Assembly (NCBI GenBank): GCA_030426265.1
Contig: JAUHYP010000007.1
Span: 62,001 to 126,000, forward strand
DNA from: Gammaproteobacteria bacterium
GTDB taxonomy: Bacteria; Pseudomonadota; Gammaproteobacteria; Xanthomonadales; SZUA-36
Length of the DNA: 64,000 nt
Direction: 5' to 3'
The notes below the pieces were generated by a model that ran no database searches, was not told the origin of the DNA, and was given only the letters and a program-made list of their open reading frames with translations. Below are positions 10,054-21,146 of this stretch, in pieces. Each line of letters begins with the position of its first letter. The stretch's first letter is position 1. Made by a program: the position numbers and the translations under genes.

Positions 10054-10126
10054 GGGTCAGAGCAAAAACTCCATTGGCCGTCGCACCGACACGAGACCTG
10101 TTGAGGCCGAGATTTTGCTCTGACCC
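10054..10126 (+). repeat. GGGTCAGAG palindromic repeat, copy 1 (diverged)
   Basis: GGGTCAGAGCAAAA at 10054-10067 faces TTTTGCTCTGACCC at 10113-10126, with about 45 bases between. The ends match two other elements in this window (28250 and 58929), where the consensus is GGGGTCAGAGTAAA. It starts 43 bases after typA. This type of dispersed hairpin resembles REP-like sequences mobilised in trans by REP-associated tyrosine transposases; none is encoded here. Confidence 0.75.
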
Positions 10127-10169
10127 ACTACTGTGATCAATGGCGATCGAGTGCGCCGTACCGACTCGG

Positions 10170-12254
10170 TCACTGATAGGGAGTAATTCGGGGAGTCAGC
10201 CTGAGGATTCCCGCCCACGGGCCGCCGATGAATGGAGCTTCCCCGGCGTCAGGACGCAGGTAAACCAACCAAAGCAAGCCATCCTGATTAACATCGACCA
10301 CACCAGTTACTTCCCAATGACTGTCTTCGATTTCCAGATCTCGAAGTAATTCCGACAGGGGCTGCAACCCCGTTGCTCGCGTCCAGATGAAGCCTCGCGA
10401 ATGAAAGCCGCCGTCCGGCAGGTCGATCGCATAATCGCCCGTCAACAGGTTTCCATCGGAACTTCCCTGGAGAAATGCGTCAAAACTCTGGCGACTGCTG
10501 GCATCTGGAAACCGCCCCACATATTCGACGCCCTTCGACTCGGACCAGACCCAGGCCTCGCGGTAGCCTGCACCGAGCGGATCGGACTCTATGCTTTGAC
10601 CTCCCCCAAAAACAATCCGGCAATCGACTGCGCAACCATAGGGCACGAGCAATGAATTGCCCTCGTCATCTACCAAGAATTCCGGCCTGTCGCCCACCAA
10701 TCGAACTGCTCGATCTCGTTGCGGGGCCGAAATCTCGTCTGGCGCATCGGTAGCAATACCGACAACCGAGCGGCCCCCATCGGCCACACCCCGCAGGTTG
10801 AATACGAAGTTCAGATCTTCTTCATGGGCCATGACCCTTTGGCCACCCAATTCATGCCAAATCCAGATGGCGCGCAATGGGTCATCGACATTTCGATGAC
10901 CACTACCTGCAAGATACTTGCCGTTATTTGAAATGTTCCACAATGCAGGTCTGAGTAAGTTCGTTCCTGGTAACGAATTCCAGCCAATCGACTCGTTCCA
11001 TGAATACAACTGGTCTTCGGAACCGTCCACGTTCTCTGGAACGACCCCAAGAGTCGAATAGACGGTGTCGCCATCCGGCGTCATGACCGCCTCATTGAAT
11101 CGACCCTCGCCTGGAAGCACCTCCAACTCCTCCATTCCGGGTTCCCATCGCCAGTTGTGAGGGTGACCCTGGCTGAGATAAGTCCCCAGCACAACTGCTC
11201 CATCATCTGAAATCCTTGTGGGCCGAATCGTGCGGGAAAACCCCGTTCCGTCAATGGGTACCTCGGTCACCAGTTCAAAATCATACAAATCCAACAAGGT
11301 GGGTTTCTGGATGACGCATCCCGGCTTCTGCAGCCTTGTGAGCCGTTGCAAGGGAAACTCGCCTTCGCCGAACTCCGGCAACATGGACGCGTACGACATC
11401 AAGCCTGAATCACAATCCAGCGACATCGTCACTGCTCCCCAGGGGACGAGCTCTACGTCCTCCGGATCGAAGGCGGCGCCGAACTGCCCACCCCGGCTGT
11501 TCGTCAACTCACGGAACACAACCTGATCACCTTCGCGGGAACCGACCCCGATGATCCACTGCTGGTTACCTTCCAGGTCGTAGGTGTACCAGGTCATCAG
11601 TGCTTCGTCCCGGTCCAGCCACTGCAGGGAAAAGCCTTCGCCGTCCCGTTCAGGGTCATACCAGGAGCCGCTGACACGCGCGTCCTCGGTCTGCGGAAAC
11701 AGCGTGCGACCATGAATCGGCTGGGTGCAATCGGCACCCATGGTTCGCGACAGGCGAACCACTTCCAGTTCCGCTTCCTGGCCGAAGGCCTGGAAGTAGA
11801 ACTGCCCGCTGTCGCAGTCGGAAAACGCCAGAGTTGCCTGACCGACACGCTCCGGCTCGATGGTTTCGGGGTCGAAGCCGGTACCGAAGGTGCCGCCGCG
11901 ATAGACGAACAGATCCGGAAAGTCGATCCACCGACCCTCCGGCCCTTCCTGGATGACGCCAGTGGCCAGCATCCAGCGCTGCCCCCCTACCTCGTCATAA
12001 GTGAACCAGTACAGGAGTGCACGCGAGGCATCCAGTATTTCGAGCGCCAGTCCCTCGCCGGAACGGTCCGGATTGAACCAGTAGGCGCTGTGACCGGGGC
12101 CAACGACGGTTGCACTCCCCGAAGTCGTTGAATCGGTGTTCTGTGCGAACGCCTCACCTGACTGTGAGGCCGTGAGGACCATGGACAGAAGCCCACCAAG
12201 CAGGAGGCCGACTGGTCTCGCCGGCATTCTTGTTCCCGTGAAGCGCTCGAACAT
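10170..12254 (-). CDS. large secreted protein with two beta-rich N-terminal repeats and HAF-like C-terminal repeats
   Basis: A 694-residue protein of unknown function. An export signal occupies about residues 1-38 (hydrophobic GLLLGGLLSMVLTAS, cleavage near AFA-Q). Two related blocks follow: SAYWFNPDRSGEGLALEILD...WFTYDEVGGQRWMLATG and SGSWYDPERDGEGFSLQWLD...WYTYDLEGNQQWIIGVG. The C-terminal half has repeated units like ISDDGAVVLGTYLSQGHPHNWRWEPGMEELEVLPG, resembling HAF/extracellular beta-propeller-type repeats. Start ATG 12254 overlaps the upstream protease stop (TGATG), implying translational coupling. Codon use is less GC-rich than in flanking core genes. A surface or secreted partner of the protease is possible but not shown. 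Confidence 0.7.
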   Translation of the reverse strand: MFERFTGTRMPARPVGLLLGGLLSMVLTASQSGEAFAQNTDSTTSGSATVVGPGHSAYWFNPDRSGEGLALEILDASRALLYWFTYDEVGGQRWMLATGVIQEGPEGRWIDFPDLFVYRGGTFGTGFDPETIEPERVGQATLAFSDCDSGQFYFQAFGQEAELEVVRLSRTMGADCTQPIHGRTLFPQTEDARVSGSWYDPERDGEGFSLQWLDRDEALMTWYTYDLEGNQQWIIGVGSREGDQVVFRELTNSRGGQFGAAFDPEDVELVPWGAVTMSLDCDSGLMSYASMLPEFGEGEFPLQRLTRLQKPGCVIQKPTLLDLYDFELVTEVPIDGTGFSRTIRPTRISDDGAVVLGTYLSQGHPHNWRWEPGMEELEVLPGEGRFNEAVMTPDGDTVYSTLGVVPENVDGSEDQLYSWNESIGWNSLPGTNLLRPALWNISNNGKYLAGSGHRNVDDPLRAIWIWHELGGQRVMAHEEDLNFVFNLRGVADGGRSVVGIATDAPDEISAPQRDRAVRLVGDRPEFLVDDEGNSLLVPYGCAVDCRIVFGGGQSIESDPLGAGYREAWVWSESKGVEYVGRFPDASSRQSFDAFLQGSSDGNLLTGDYAIDLPDGGFHSRGFIWTRATGLQPLSELLRDLEIEDSHWEVTGVVDVNQDGLLWLVYLRPDAGEAPFIGGPWAGILRLTPRITPYQ

Positions 12255-13757
12255 CACTGAGGCGGGCCCATCGGGCAGGTAAAGCTGGTCGATTGAGTGT
12301 CAACGCCCCATGCATTGGTGACGGTCAAGCTGACATTCACTGTCTGATGCAAGCCACAGGTTCCAAGCAACCATTCCTCGTCGCTGCTGTGTCCGGTATT
12401 GGTGGTCCATTGGATGGTCGTGTCACCTTGGGTGTCATAGTTCATCTGGCAGTCGTAAGAACCACCGCCGCTGTTGCCGAAGTCTGGACAGTAGAACTCT
12501 GTGATGTCAGGGGGATTGGTGCCATGTATGGTCAACAATGTCAGGCCAAATTCATCAATTGAATCTGTGACCGGCTGAAACCAGCTGTTTCCTGATGCCG
12601 CACACGCTTCGCCAGCGACCGCCGTGCCCTGGGCATGCCCAGTGGCCGAAATGTATGGCCCGCCAGAATCACCACGGTCAGCACAGATATTGGTTTTAGT
12701 CGTGCCTTGAATAATTTCCTCGGGGCATCCTCCAATTACTTCGTCCTGACATTCCTCATAGGGTGTTACCTCCTGATTTTTGGCTAGAATCTGGCCACAG
12801 TGAGGACCGCCAGATGCGGACCCATAACGACAAACAGTCGAAAAAAGCGGAGACTCCCTGTACCCACCGGCCTCTGCGGTGACTGTCAGTTGACCGCTGT
12901 AATAACCATTAACCAATGGCACCGGCACCCAAGGAACATTGGTGCCTACCCAGCCTGAGTCTTGGATTCGCTGCCCAGCAGGTACAGAAAACCATGTGGA
13001 ACCTTGAACGACCCCCATAGAAGTTCCACTGCACGACTCGATCGAGTTTGCGGTTTGCACACAGTGTCCAGCGGTAATGAAGCCTCCGAGAACGGAGAAT
13101 CCAATTGAACACTGGAAGTCATATCCCTCTAGCGCGGTAAGCGTAGCGTTCTCAAAGCAATCCCCCCCCCCGAACCTGGTTTGTCAGAACCGGAGCCGAT
13201 GATATTTCTCGAATTTCAAATTCGCCCCGATTTGTGCCGATTAAATCCAATGCAAGTTCTACGCTTTCCTTCGATCCCGTCAGGACTTCGAGAACCACTC
13301 GATTAGTCGGGTAGTCGATAAAGTGACCAACAACACTCTCCAACCCGCCACTTTCACGAACTCGCTCAGATCTGAGTTGATCACGAATTAATTCCAGTTC
13401 TTCAAGCGAATGTTCAAAAAGTACTGGAATGGCTCCTAGTTGGCGGATTCGATTCATATGACCTGCATCGTTAAGTCCAACCGCAAGCTTCAACTCATCT
13501 TCGTCAAACCAGGATCCTGCGTAGGAGTCACCCAGGAGATGCTTTACTAGAGCCTCTGTTCTTGCAGCTTCCTCCTCTCGGGCGAGGCGTTCAATTACCT
13601 CTGATTCAGTCAAGTGATAGTAATTCGCTACAGCTTGGAGGACATCCGGATTCTTGGCACCCAGGACTGGCTCACTAGTGTGCGCAACTGAGGCCGACAC
13701 GATTACGAATGTGAGAATTGAAAATCTTAGAAAAGTGCCAATAAGAGTACATTGCAT
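12254..13757 (-). pseudogene. secreted S1-family (alpha-lytic-like) serine protease, split by a one-base shift in a G10 tract
   Basis: Two frames together make one protease of about 500 residues. The upstream frame (from ATG 13757) has a signal peptide (MQCTLIGTFLRFSILTFVIV...) and a prodomain with LTESEVIERLAREEEAA and LGDSYAGSWFDED, as in alpha-lytic/streptogrisin-type zymogens. It ends at a stop just after a run of ten G (13162-13171). With nine G it would read on into GDCFENATL...CSIGFSVLGGFITAGHC, giving the catalytic His, then the Ser in CADRGDSGGPYIS and a C-terminal PKD-like domain of about 90 residues. Either a sequencing error, a real frameshift or phase variation. The second part overlaps the next gene. 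Confidence 0.8.
13162..13171 (-). repeat. poly-G (10) tract within the protease gene
   Basis: Ten consecutive C on the plus strand (G on the coding strand) fall exactly where the prodomain and catalytic frames change. Long mononucleotide G tracts are classic slipped-strand sites. Confidence 0.85.
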
Positions 13758-13894
13758 AGTGCATCCTCGAATAAGTTGATTCCATTCAAGCCTTTCGAAG
13801 GCAAGCACGGAGCAGGCTACCATGCATCCACTCTTTGAACCACCAACTCTAGACGACTCAGAACAAGGGTCGAACTGCTCTGTTGAAACTTGGT

Positions 13895-13967
13895 CATCCG
13901 CAAGCCGCACCTGAAGGAACCGGAGCACCGGGTGGCGGAACGCTCTGCCAAACAGGCGGCGGAGTAG
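13895..13967 (+). pseudogene. duplicated, diverged 3' end of typA
   Basis: These 73 bases align without gaps to the last 73 bases of typA (9938-10010), with ten differences counted by eye. Translated in the same frame they read IRKPHLKEPEHRVAERSAKQ... and end in TAG, against IRKLHLKEHERRVAERSAKQ... and TGA in typA. Several of the changes are synonymous. There is no start or upstream typA homology, so it is a remnant. It marks the M61 side of the inserted segment. Confidence 0.85.
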
Positions 13968-14024
13968 GCCCTTGCTGGTCCGCCGGTTCCCGACGGTCAC
14001 CAGGCCCTGTCACGGCAGCCGCCG

Positions 14025-15866
14025 CTAGAGCGACTGCCCCAGCCAGTCCTCCAGGCGGCGGCGGTCCCGGTCACTGAAGCCCTCCCCTGCCCGCACCTCG
14101 TAGTAGGCCGGGCGGGCGACGCCGAGCACGGCGCGCAGGGATTGGATCCGGCCCTGGCGCGAGACCAGGAGTTCCACGTCCGTACCCGGCGCCAGGCGGC
14201 GCAGCTTCGTTTCGAAATCCACGCGGGTCATGCGCTCGCCCGCCACGGCGATCAACTCGTCGCCCGGAAGCATGCCGGCCGCCGCCGCCGCGCCCCCGTC
14301 GATCACCGCCGCCGCCACCAGCGCCGTCCCGGTGGTTTCCCAGTTGATGCCCAGTCCGGCCGGGACCGGGGCTCCGGAAGCCTCGGCGGCGCTGCGCACG
14401 GGATGGCGCTCCAGCACCAGGCCGTAGCGATCCAGCGCGGCATCCACGTCGAGCTCGGCAAACCCTTCCACCATCGGGCGCAACCAGTCCGCGACCCCTG
14501 CCCCGCCGACTTCGGTGACCGCCGCATAGATGGCCTCTTCCGGATAGGGGGTTTCGCCCCAGCGATCCCACATCAGCCGCAACACATCGTCCAGGGAGGC
14601 GCGGTCGCGGGTCGCCTCACGCAAACGCGCGTCCAGCACGAAGCCCACCACCGCGCCCTTGATGTAGTAGCTCACGTTCTGGTTCAGGGAATTGACGCCC
14701 GGCTGGTAGTGCCGGGTCCAGGCGTCGCGCGAGGCCTGGGCCAGCGAGAGGCGCTGGCGACCGGGAGTGAGTTCCAGCGCGTGAAGGTTGCGGGCCAGGC
14801 GTTCGAGGTATTCGGCCGGCGTGGCGACCCCGGCCCGGCTGAGCAGCAGGTCGTCGTAGTAACTGACCAGGCCTTCGGCCACCCACAGGGAGTCCGTGTA
14901 CTGCGCGCGGCGGTAGTCGTAACGCGCCAGGGCCTCGGGGCGCATGCGGCGGACGTTCCAGGCATGCAGGTATTCGTGGGCGGCGAGGCTCAGCCACTGC
15001 AGGTAGTCACGCCGGTCACGCATCTGCCAACGGCTGGCCTGCATGACCGTCGAATGGTCGTGTTCCAAGCCGCCGCTGCCGCCATCCAGGACGTTGATGA
15101 ACCAGTAGTCGCGTTCCAGCGGGACATCCCCCTCGAACAGCGCATGCGTCGCGCGCACGATGCCCTCGAGATCGCCGACCACCGCTTCGACATCCCACAG
15201 GCTGTTGTCGCCCAGGTTCCAGAAGCGGTAGCCGTGGCCGTCCACCTCGAAGGTCGCCGGCGCCGAACGGGCCAGCACGACCGGCGCGTCGACCAGTTCG
15301 TCGTAGTCGGCCGCCATCCACCTGCCGGACGCCGTGCCATCGGCATCCAATGGGACTGCCACCTGTTGCAGGCCTGCAGGCGGCTCGACGCTGAGCGCCT
15401 GCGGCGCATCCCGCGTGGCATCGGTATAGAGAAAGATGCTCGTTCCGAGCAGGGCCACCCAGTCCTCGCTGGCCCAGCTGGTGCTGACGCCACGCCGGTC
15501 GGCACGCACACGATAGGTGACCTCGACCGGGCCGTCGGCGAACGCGACACGCCAGGTGTCCGTTTCCACCTTGCGCCAGGCGACCGGCGCACTGCCCGCC
15601 CGCACGGACAGGATCTCCAGGTTCGCATCGAAGGGCTGCTGCAGATAGGAACCCGGCGTCCAGGTCGGTAATCGGAGTTCGATCGGGCCCGGCTGGGCAG
15701 GTGCGGGGAAGCGGCTGCGCACGTTCACCCACTGGCGCCGCAGTTCGGGAAAACTCAGGTGGTGGGAGACGGCGGTCTCCTGCGCCGCCGCAACGACGGG
15801 CAAGGCGCCGGCGACGAGCAGCGCAGCCAGCGCGAAGGCGTGGAACGGTCCGGGACGTCGCTCGAT
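14025..15866 (-). CDS. M61 family (glycyl-aminopeptidase-like) metallopeptidase with PDZ domain
   Basis: About 613 residues. The N-terminus has an export signal (PFHAFALAALLVAGALPVVAAAQE). The beta-rich M61 N-domain follows (LPTWTPGSYLQQPF), then the zinc motif AAHEYLHAWNVRRMRPEAL (HEYLH plus the family WNVKR/RP), then DSLWVAEGLVSYYDDLLL with the downstream Glu ligand. The C-terminal PDZ reads AAAAGMLPGDELIAVAGERM. Probably a periplasmic peptidase. The start is a problem: in this frame there is no ATG, GTG or TTG between the aroG stop and the signal peptide. The ATC at 15866 has GAGGGA-like bases upstream and is given as a placeholder; a frameshift or a CTG start (15878) is possible. Confidence 0.85.
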   Translation of the reverse strand: MERRPGPFHAFALAALLVAGALPVVAAAQETAVSHHLSFPELRRQWVNVRSRFPAPAQPGPIELRLPTWTPGSYLQQPFDANLEILSVRAGSAPVAWRKVETDTWRVAFADGPVEVTYRVRADRRGVSTSWASEDWVALLGTSIFLYTDATRDAPQALSVEPPAGLQQVAVPLDADGTASGRWMAADYDELVDAPVVLARSAPATFEVDGHGYRFWNLGDNSLWDVEAVVGDLEGIVRATHALFEGDVPLERDYWFINVLDGGSGGLEHDHSTVMQASRWQMRDRRDYLQWLSLAAHEYLHAWNVRRMRPEALARYDYRRAQYTDSLWVAEGLVSYYDDLLLSRAGVATPAEYLERLARNLHALELTPGRQRLSLAQASRDAWTRHYQPGVNSLNQNVSYYIKGAVVGFVLDARLREATRDRASLDDVLRLMWDRWGETPYPEEAIYAAVTEVGGAGVADWLRPMVEGFAELDVDAALDRYGLVLERHPVRSAAEASGAPVPAGLGINWETTGTALVAAAVIDGGAAAAAGMLPGDELIAVAGERMTRVDFETKLRRLAPGTDVELLVSRQGRIQSLRAVLGVARPAYYEVRAGEGFSDRDRRRLEDWLGQSL

Positions 15867-15877
15867 GGGCGCGTCCC

Positions 15878-17250
<1,373 letters not shown>

Positions 17251-17254
<4 letters not shown>

Positions 17255-17775
17255 GTCGGCATTCCCGCCCTGCGGGTCTTGGTGTAAACGAGAAAGAGCG
17301 TGAGCAGGCCCAGACCCAGGTACCACACCAGGGTCCAGCCGGGCATGCTCAGGCCCAGGAAACTCCATTGTACTTCGGCGCAGCTGCCGTCACCGGCCAG
17401 CGCGGCGCTCAAAGCGTCGAGGAAAGGAAGCGTGTCCATCATGTAGGCCAGGCCCGGACCGCATTCGGGTACCTGGTCGGGTGGCAGGCCCTGGATCCAG
17501 ATGTGGCGGCCGGCGATGGCGGCGCCCACGGCTGCGCCCAGGAACACCAGGATGCCGTAGATCCAGCGTCCCCGGGGCTTCGAGGGGTTATGGACGGCCG
17601 CGATCAGCGCCCAGAGGGCGATCCAGGCAAAGGCGATGCGCTGGAAGATGCACAAGGGACAGGGATCCAGGAACATCCGGTGCTGAAGCCAGAGCGCGTA
17701 GGCCCACAGTCCGAGGCAGGCGAGCACCACACCCACGTACCAGGTTCGCAACGACAGTTTGTCCAGGATCTTCAT
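17251..17775 (-). CDS. dsbB: disulfide bond formation protein B
   Basis: Inner-membrane quinone reductase that reoxidises periplasmic DsbA. The 174 residues show four membrane segments (starting TWYVGVVLACLGLWAYALWL). The first redox pair is in DPCPLCIFQR in periplasmic loop 1, and the second pair, in loop 2, is Cys of VPECGPG and Cys of GDGSCAEV, with SMPGW after it, as in DsbB. I start at ATG 17775 (MKILDKLSLR); an ATG 15 bases upstream (MGANLMKIL) is possible. It overlaps the DAHP synthase gene by ATGA and is divergent from hutU. Confidence 0.93.
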
Positions 17776-17838
17776 CAAATTCGCGCCCATCCATGAAAGC
17801 CAAAAAGCCGCCCATCCCGCGGGACGCGGCGACATCGC

Positions 17839-17847
17839 TGCTATAAT
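17839..17847 (+). promoter_or_regulatory. extended -10 promoter of the hut operon
   Basis: TGCTATAAT, a perfect extended -10 (TGnTATAAT), lies about 33 bases before the hutU start. The -35 position has no match (GCGGGA), which is common for extended -10 promoters. Transcription would start near 17854. No HutC-type operator dyad is obvious around it. Confidence 0.65.
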
Positions 17848-17879
17848 GGACAGTCACCTTTTCCATCCGTTCGAATGTG

Positions 17880-19568
17880 ATGATGAGTGGTCCCACGGCA
17901 CAAATCAAGCAGGCCCCGAGGGGGCCCATCCACGCCCCTCACGGGAATGATCTGAGCTGTCTCGGCTGGCACCAGGAAGCCGCCCTTCGCATGCTCATGA
18001 ACAACCTCGACCCGGACGTCGCCGAGAAGCCGGAAGACCTCATCGTCTACGGCGGGACGGGCCGCGCGGCGCGCAACTGGGCTGCCTACGATGCCATTGT
18101 CGCGACGCTCAAGCGCCTGAAGGACGACGAGACCCTGCTGGTGCAGAGCGGCAAGCCCGTCGGCGTGTTCCGCACGCACGAAGAGGCGCCGCGAGTGCTC
18201 ATCGCGAATTCAAATCTCGTCCCCCGCTGGGGCAACTGGGACACCTTCCGCGACCTCGAGGACAAGGGCTTGACCATGTACGGCCAGATGACGGCCGGCT
18301 CGTGGATCTACATCGGCTCCCAGGGCATCGTGCAGGGCACCTACGAGACCTTCGCCGAAGTCGCGCGCCGGCACTTCGACGGCAGCCTTACCGGCACGCT
18401 GACCGTCACCGCCGGCCTGGGCGGCATGGGCGGCGCCCAGCCGCTGGCCGTGACCATGAACGACGGGAACTGCATCGCGGTCGAGGTCGACCCATGGCGC
18501 ATCCAGCGTCGCGTGGAAACCGGCTACTGCGACGTCATGGCGAAATCCCTCGACGAGGCGCTGGCCATGATCGAAGCCGCCGAGGGCGCCCTGTCCGTCG
18601 GGCTGCTGGGCAACATCGCCGAGGTGCTGCCGGAGATGGTGCGCCGCGGCATCGTGCCCGACATCGTCACCGACCAGACGTCGGCGCACGACCTGCGCCA
18701 GGGCTACATCCCGAAGGGCTATTCCCTGGAGGCCGCCGCGGCCCTGCGCGAGTCCGACCCGAAGGCCTACGACGGCAAGGTGCTCGATTCGATGGTCGAC
18801 CACGTGCGCGCCATCCTGGACCTCAAGGCCCTTGGCGCCGTGTGCTTCGACTACGGCAACAACCTGCGCGGACAGGTAAGTGACTTCAGGAATATGACTG
18901 AAGCTTTTGATTTTCCTGGATTCGTTCCGGCCTATATTCGCCCGCTCTTCTGTCGTGGCGCCGGTCCTTTCCGCTGGGCGGCGCTGTCGGGCGACCCGGC
19001 GGACATCGCCGTCACCGACCAGGCCATCCTGGAACTCTTCCCGGAAAAGAAGGCCCTGCACCGCTGGATTCACCAGGCCCAGGAGAAGATCCACTTCCAG
19101 GGGCTGCCCGCCCGCATCTGCTGGCTGGAGTACGGCGAGCGGCAGAAGGCCGGCCTGGCCTTCAACCGCCTGGTGCGCGAGGGCAAGGTCTCCGCGCCCA
19201 TCGTCATCGGCCGCGACCACCTGGACACCGGTTCGGTGGCGTCTCCCAACCGCGAAACCGAGGCCATGAAGGACGGCTCCGACGCCATCGCCGACTGGCC
19301 GCTGCTCAATGCCCTGCTCAATACCGCCTGCGGCGCCAGCTGGGTGTCCATTCATCACGGCGGCGGCGTGGGCATCGGATACTCGTTGCACGCCGGCATG
19401 GTCAGCGTGGCCGACGGCAGCGAGATGGCCGACCGGCGCCTCGAGCGGGTGCTCACCGCGGACCCCGGCACGGGCGTGATGCGCCATGCGGATGCCGGCT
19501 ACGAGGAGGCGATCGAGGTAGCCCGGGAGCGCGGCGTGGACCTGCCCATGGTGGGACGTAGCGGCTGA
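17880..19568 (+). CDS. hutU: urocanate hydratase
   Basis: Second step of histidine degradation, urocanate to imidazolonepropionate, using tightly bound NAD. The 562-residue protein aligns along the whole family: [66 protein letters not shown], the nucleotide-binding [48 protein letters not shown] with the active-site Cys region, [18 protein letters not shown] and [14 protein letters not shown] codons occur at 17880 and 17883 (GTG at 17877); ATG 17880 is chosen arbitrarily since the ribosome-binding site is weak. It heads hutU-hutH-hutI; hutG/hutF and the hutC regulator are not in this window. Confidence 0.96.
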   Translation: MMSGPTAQIKQAPRGPIHAPHGNDLSCLGWHQEAALRMLMNNLDPDVAEKPEDLIVYGGTGRAARNWAAYDAIVATLKRLKDDETLLVQSGKPVGVFRTHEEAPRVLIANSNLVPRWGNWDTFRDLEDKGLTMYGQMTAGSWIYIGSQGIVQGTYETFAEVARRHFDGSLTGTLTVTAGLGGMGGAQPLAVTMNDGNCIAVEVDPWRIQRRVETGYCDVMAKSLDEALAMIEAAEGALSVGLLGNIAEVLPEMVRRGIVPDIVTDQTSAHDLRQGYIPKGYSLEAAAALRESDPKAYDGKVLDSMVDHVRAILDLKALGAVCFDYGNNLRGQVSDFRNMTEAFDFPGFVPAYIRPLFCRGAGPFRWAALSGDPADIAVTDQAILELFPEKKALHRWIHQAQEKIHFQGLPARICWLEYGERQKAGLAFNRLVREGKVSAPIVIGRDHLDTGSVASPNRETEAMKDGSDAIADWPLLNALLNTACGASWVSIHHGGGVGIGYSLHAGMVSVADGSEMADRRLERVLTADPGTGVMRHADAGYEEAIEVARERGVDLPMVGRSG

Positions 19569-19631
19569 GCGATTCGCGCCGCCCTGCCGCCGACGCCCGC
19601 CCTCCCTGATCGCCTTGCCTGAGTCCGCCTG

Positions 19632-21137
19632 ATGAGCCACCCCATTCGCATCCCTTCGCTGCAGAGCGATCTCGACGCCTCCCTGTCCGCCCTGCGCGCC
19701 GACGACGCGCCGGTGGCCCGATCCCGCGCCGTTGTCGAGGCCGCCCTGCAGGACGGCAAGGCGCACTACGGTATCAACACGGGGTTCGGTGCGTTGGCGA
19801 ACACCTCGATCCCGGCCGAACAGTTGGCGGAGCTGCAGCGCAACATCCTGCTCAGCCACGCCTGCGGCACCGGCAGCCCGGTGCCGCCGGAAATCACGCG
19901 GCTCATGCTGCGCCTGAAGATTCACGCCCTGGGCCTGGGCCACTCGGGCATCTCGCGGGAGACCTTCGCCCTCCTTCTTGCCCTGGATGAGCACGAACTC
20001 GTTCCCTACGTCCCCAGCCGCGGCAGCGTGGGCGCTTCCGGCGACCTCGCTCCCCTGGCCCACCTCTGCCTGCCCCTGATCGGGCGCGGCGAGGTGTGGG
20101 ATGCCCGCCGGCGGGGACCCACCCCGGCCGGACCGGCGCTGGCGGAAGCAGGACTCGCACCGGTTGCATTGCAGGCCAAGGACGGGCTGGCGCTGATCAA
20201 CGGAACGCAGTTGATGGCCGCCTACGGCGCCTATGTCCTCGAGCGCGCCCTGGTATTGCGGCGCGAAGCGGACGTGCTGGCGGGAATGAGCCTGGAAGCC
20301 CTGCAGGGCAGCGCCGCTCCGTTCGACGAACGCATTCACGCCATCCGCCCGCATGTGGGCCAGGGTGGCGTGGCGGCCAACATCCGCAGCCTGCTGGAAG
20401 GCAGCGAAATCCTGGAGTCCCACCGCGACTGCGGCAAGGTGCAGGATCCTTACTGCCTGCGTTGTGTTCCCCAGGTGCACGGCGCCAGCCGCGACGCCCT
20501 GGACTACGCCGTGGGCGCGATCGAAACCGAGCTCAACTCCGTCACCGACAACCCCCTGGTCTTCGAGGGTGGCGACATCCTGTCCGGCGGCAACTTCCAC
20601 GGCCAGCCCCTGGCGCTGGCGCTGGATTTCGCCGCCATCGCCCTGGCCGAACTGGCCAGCATCTCGGAGCGGCGCACCTACCTGCTGCTCGAAGGCCACG
20701 ACGGGCTGCCCAAGCTGCTGATGGAAGACACCGGTGTGAACTCCGGCTTCATGATTCCCCAGTACACCGCCGCCGCCCTGGTGTCCGAGAACAAGGTGCT
20801 CTGCCACCCTGCCAGCGTGGACTCCATCCCCACCAGCCTGGGCCAGGAGGACCATGTCAGCATGGGCTCCATCAGCGCCCTGAAACTGCTGCAGGTGTTG
20901 GACAACGTCGAGCAGGTGCTGGCCGTGGAACTGCTGACGGCCGCACAGGCGCTGGATTTCCGCGCCCCGCTGAAGCCGGGCCGCGGGGTGCACCTGGCGC
21001 ACGCGCGGGCGCGCCAGGAAGTGATCCACGCCGACCGCGACTACGAGGTGCGCCGCGACCTGGACCGTTGCGCCGGCCTGCTGCGTGAAGGCGCCCTGGC
21101 CGGCGCCGCAATGGCCGGTGGCGTCGAACTGCTGTGA
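19632..21137 (+). CDS. hutH: histidine ammonia-lyase
   Basis: First step of histidine degradation, giving urocanate and ammonia. The 501-residue protein has YGINTGFGALANT, the MIO-forming triad Ala-Ser-Gly in RGSVGASGDLAPLAHL, the conserved NGTQLM, QDPYCLRCVPQVHGAS, SVTDNPLVF, GGNFHGQPLALALD, GVNSGFMIPQYTAAALVSENK and HPASVDSIPTSLGQEDHVSMG. The start lies in MSHPIRIPSL. It follows hutU by 63 bases and precedes hutI by 9, consistent with one operon. Confidence 0.96.
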   Translation: MSHPIRIPSLQSDLDASLSALRADDAPVARSRAVVEAALQDGKAHYGINTGFGALANTSIPAEQLAELQRNILLSHACGTGSPVPPEITRLMLRLKIHALGLGHSGISRETFALLLALDEHELVPYVPSRGSVGASGDLAPLAHLCLPLIGRGEVWDARRRGPTPAGPALAEAGLAPVALQAKDGLALINGTQLMAAYGAYVLERALVLRREADVLAGMSLEALQGSAAPFDERIHAIRPHVGQGGVAANIRSLLEGSEILESHRDCGKVQDPYCLRCVPQVHGASRDALDYAVGAIETELNSVTDNPLVFEGGDILSGGNFHGQPLALALDFAAIALAELASISERRTYLLLEGHDGLPKLLMEDTGVNSGFMIPQYTAAALVSENKVLCHPASVDSIPTSLGQEDHVSMGSISALKLLQVLDNVEQVLAVELLTAAQALDFRAPLKPGRGVHLAHARARQEVIHADRDYEVRRDLDRCAGLLREGALAGAAMAGGVELL

Positions 21138-21146
21138 GCTGAGGCC

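Larger units (their letters stand above)
10011..13967. other. putative acquired island between typA and the M61 peptidase gene
   Basis: The segment holds a palindromic repeat, a secreted beta-repeat protein gene, an interrupted secreted protease gene and, at its far edge, a second copy of the typA 3' end. By eye it is clearly more AT-rich than its neighbours, most of all in 13170-13880. An imperfect duplication of a gene's 3' end on both sides of foreign-looking DNA is what insertion at that gene end would leave. No integrase or transposase is present, so the mechanism is unknown. Confidence 0.55.
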
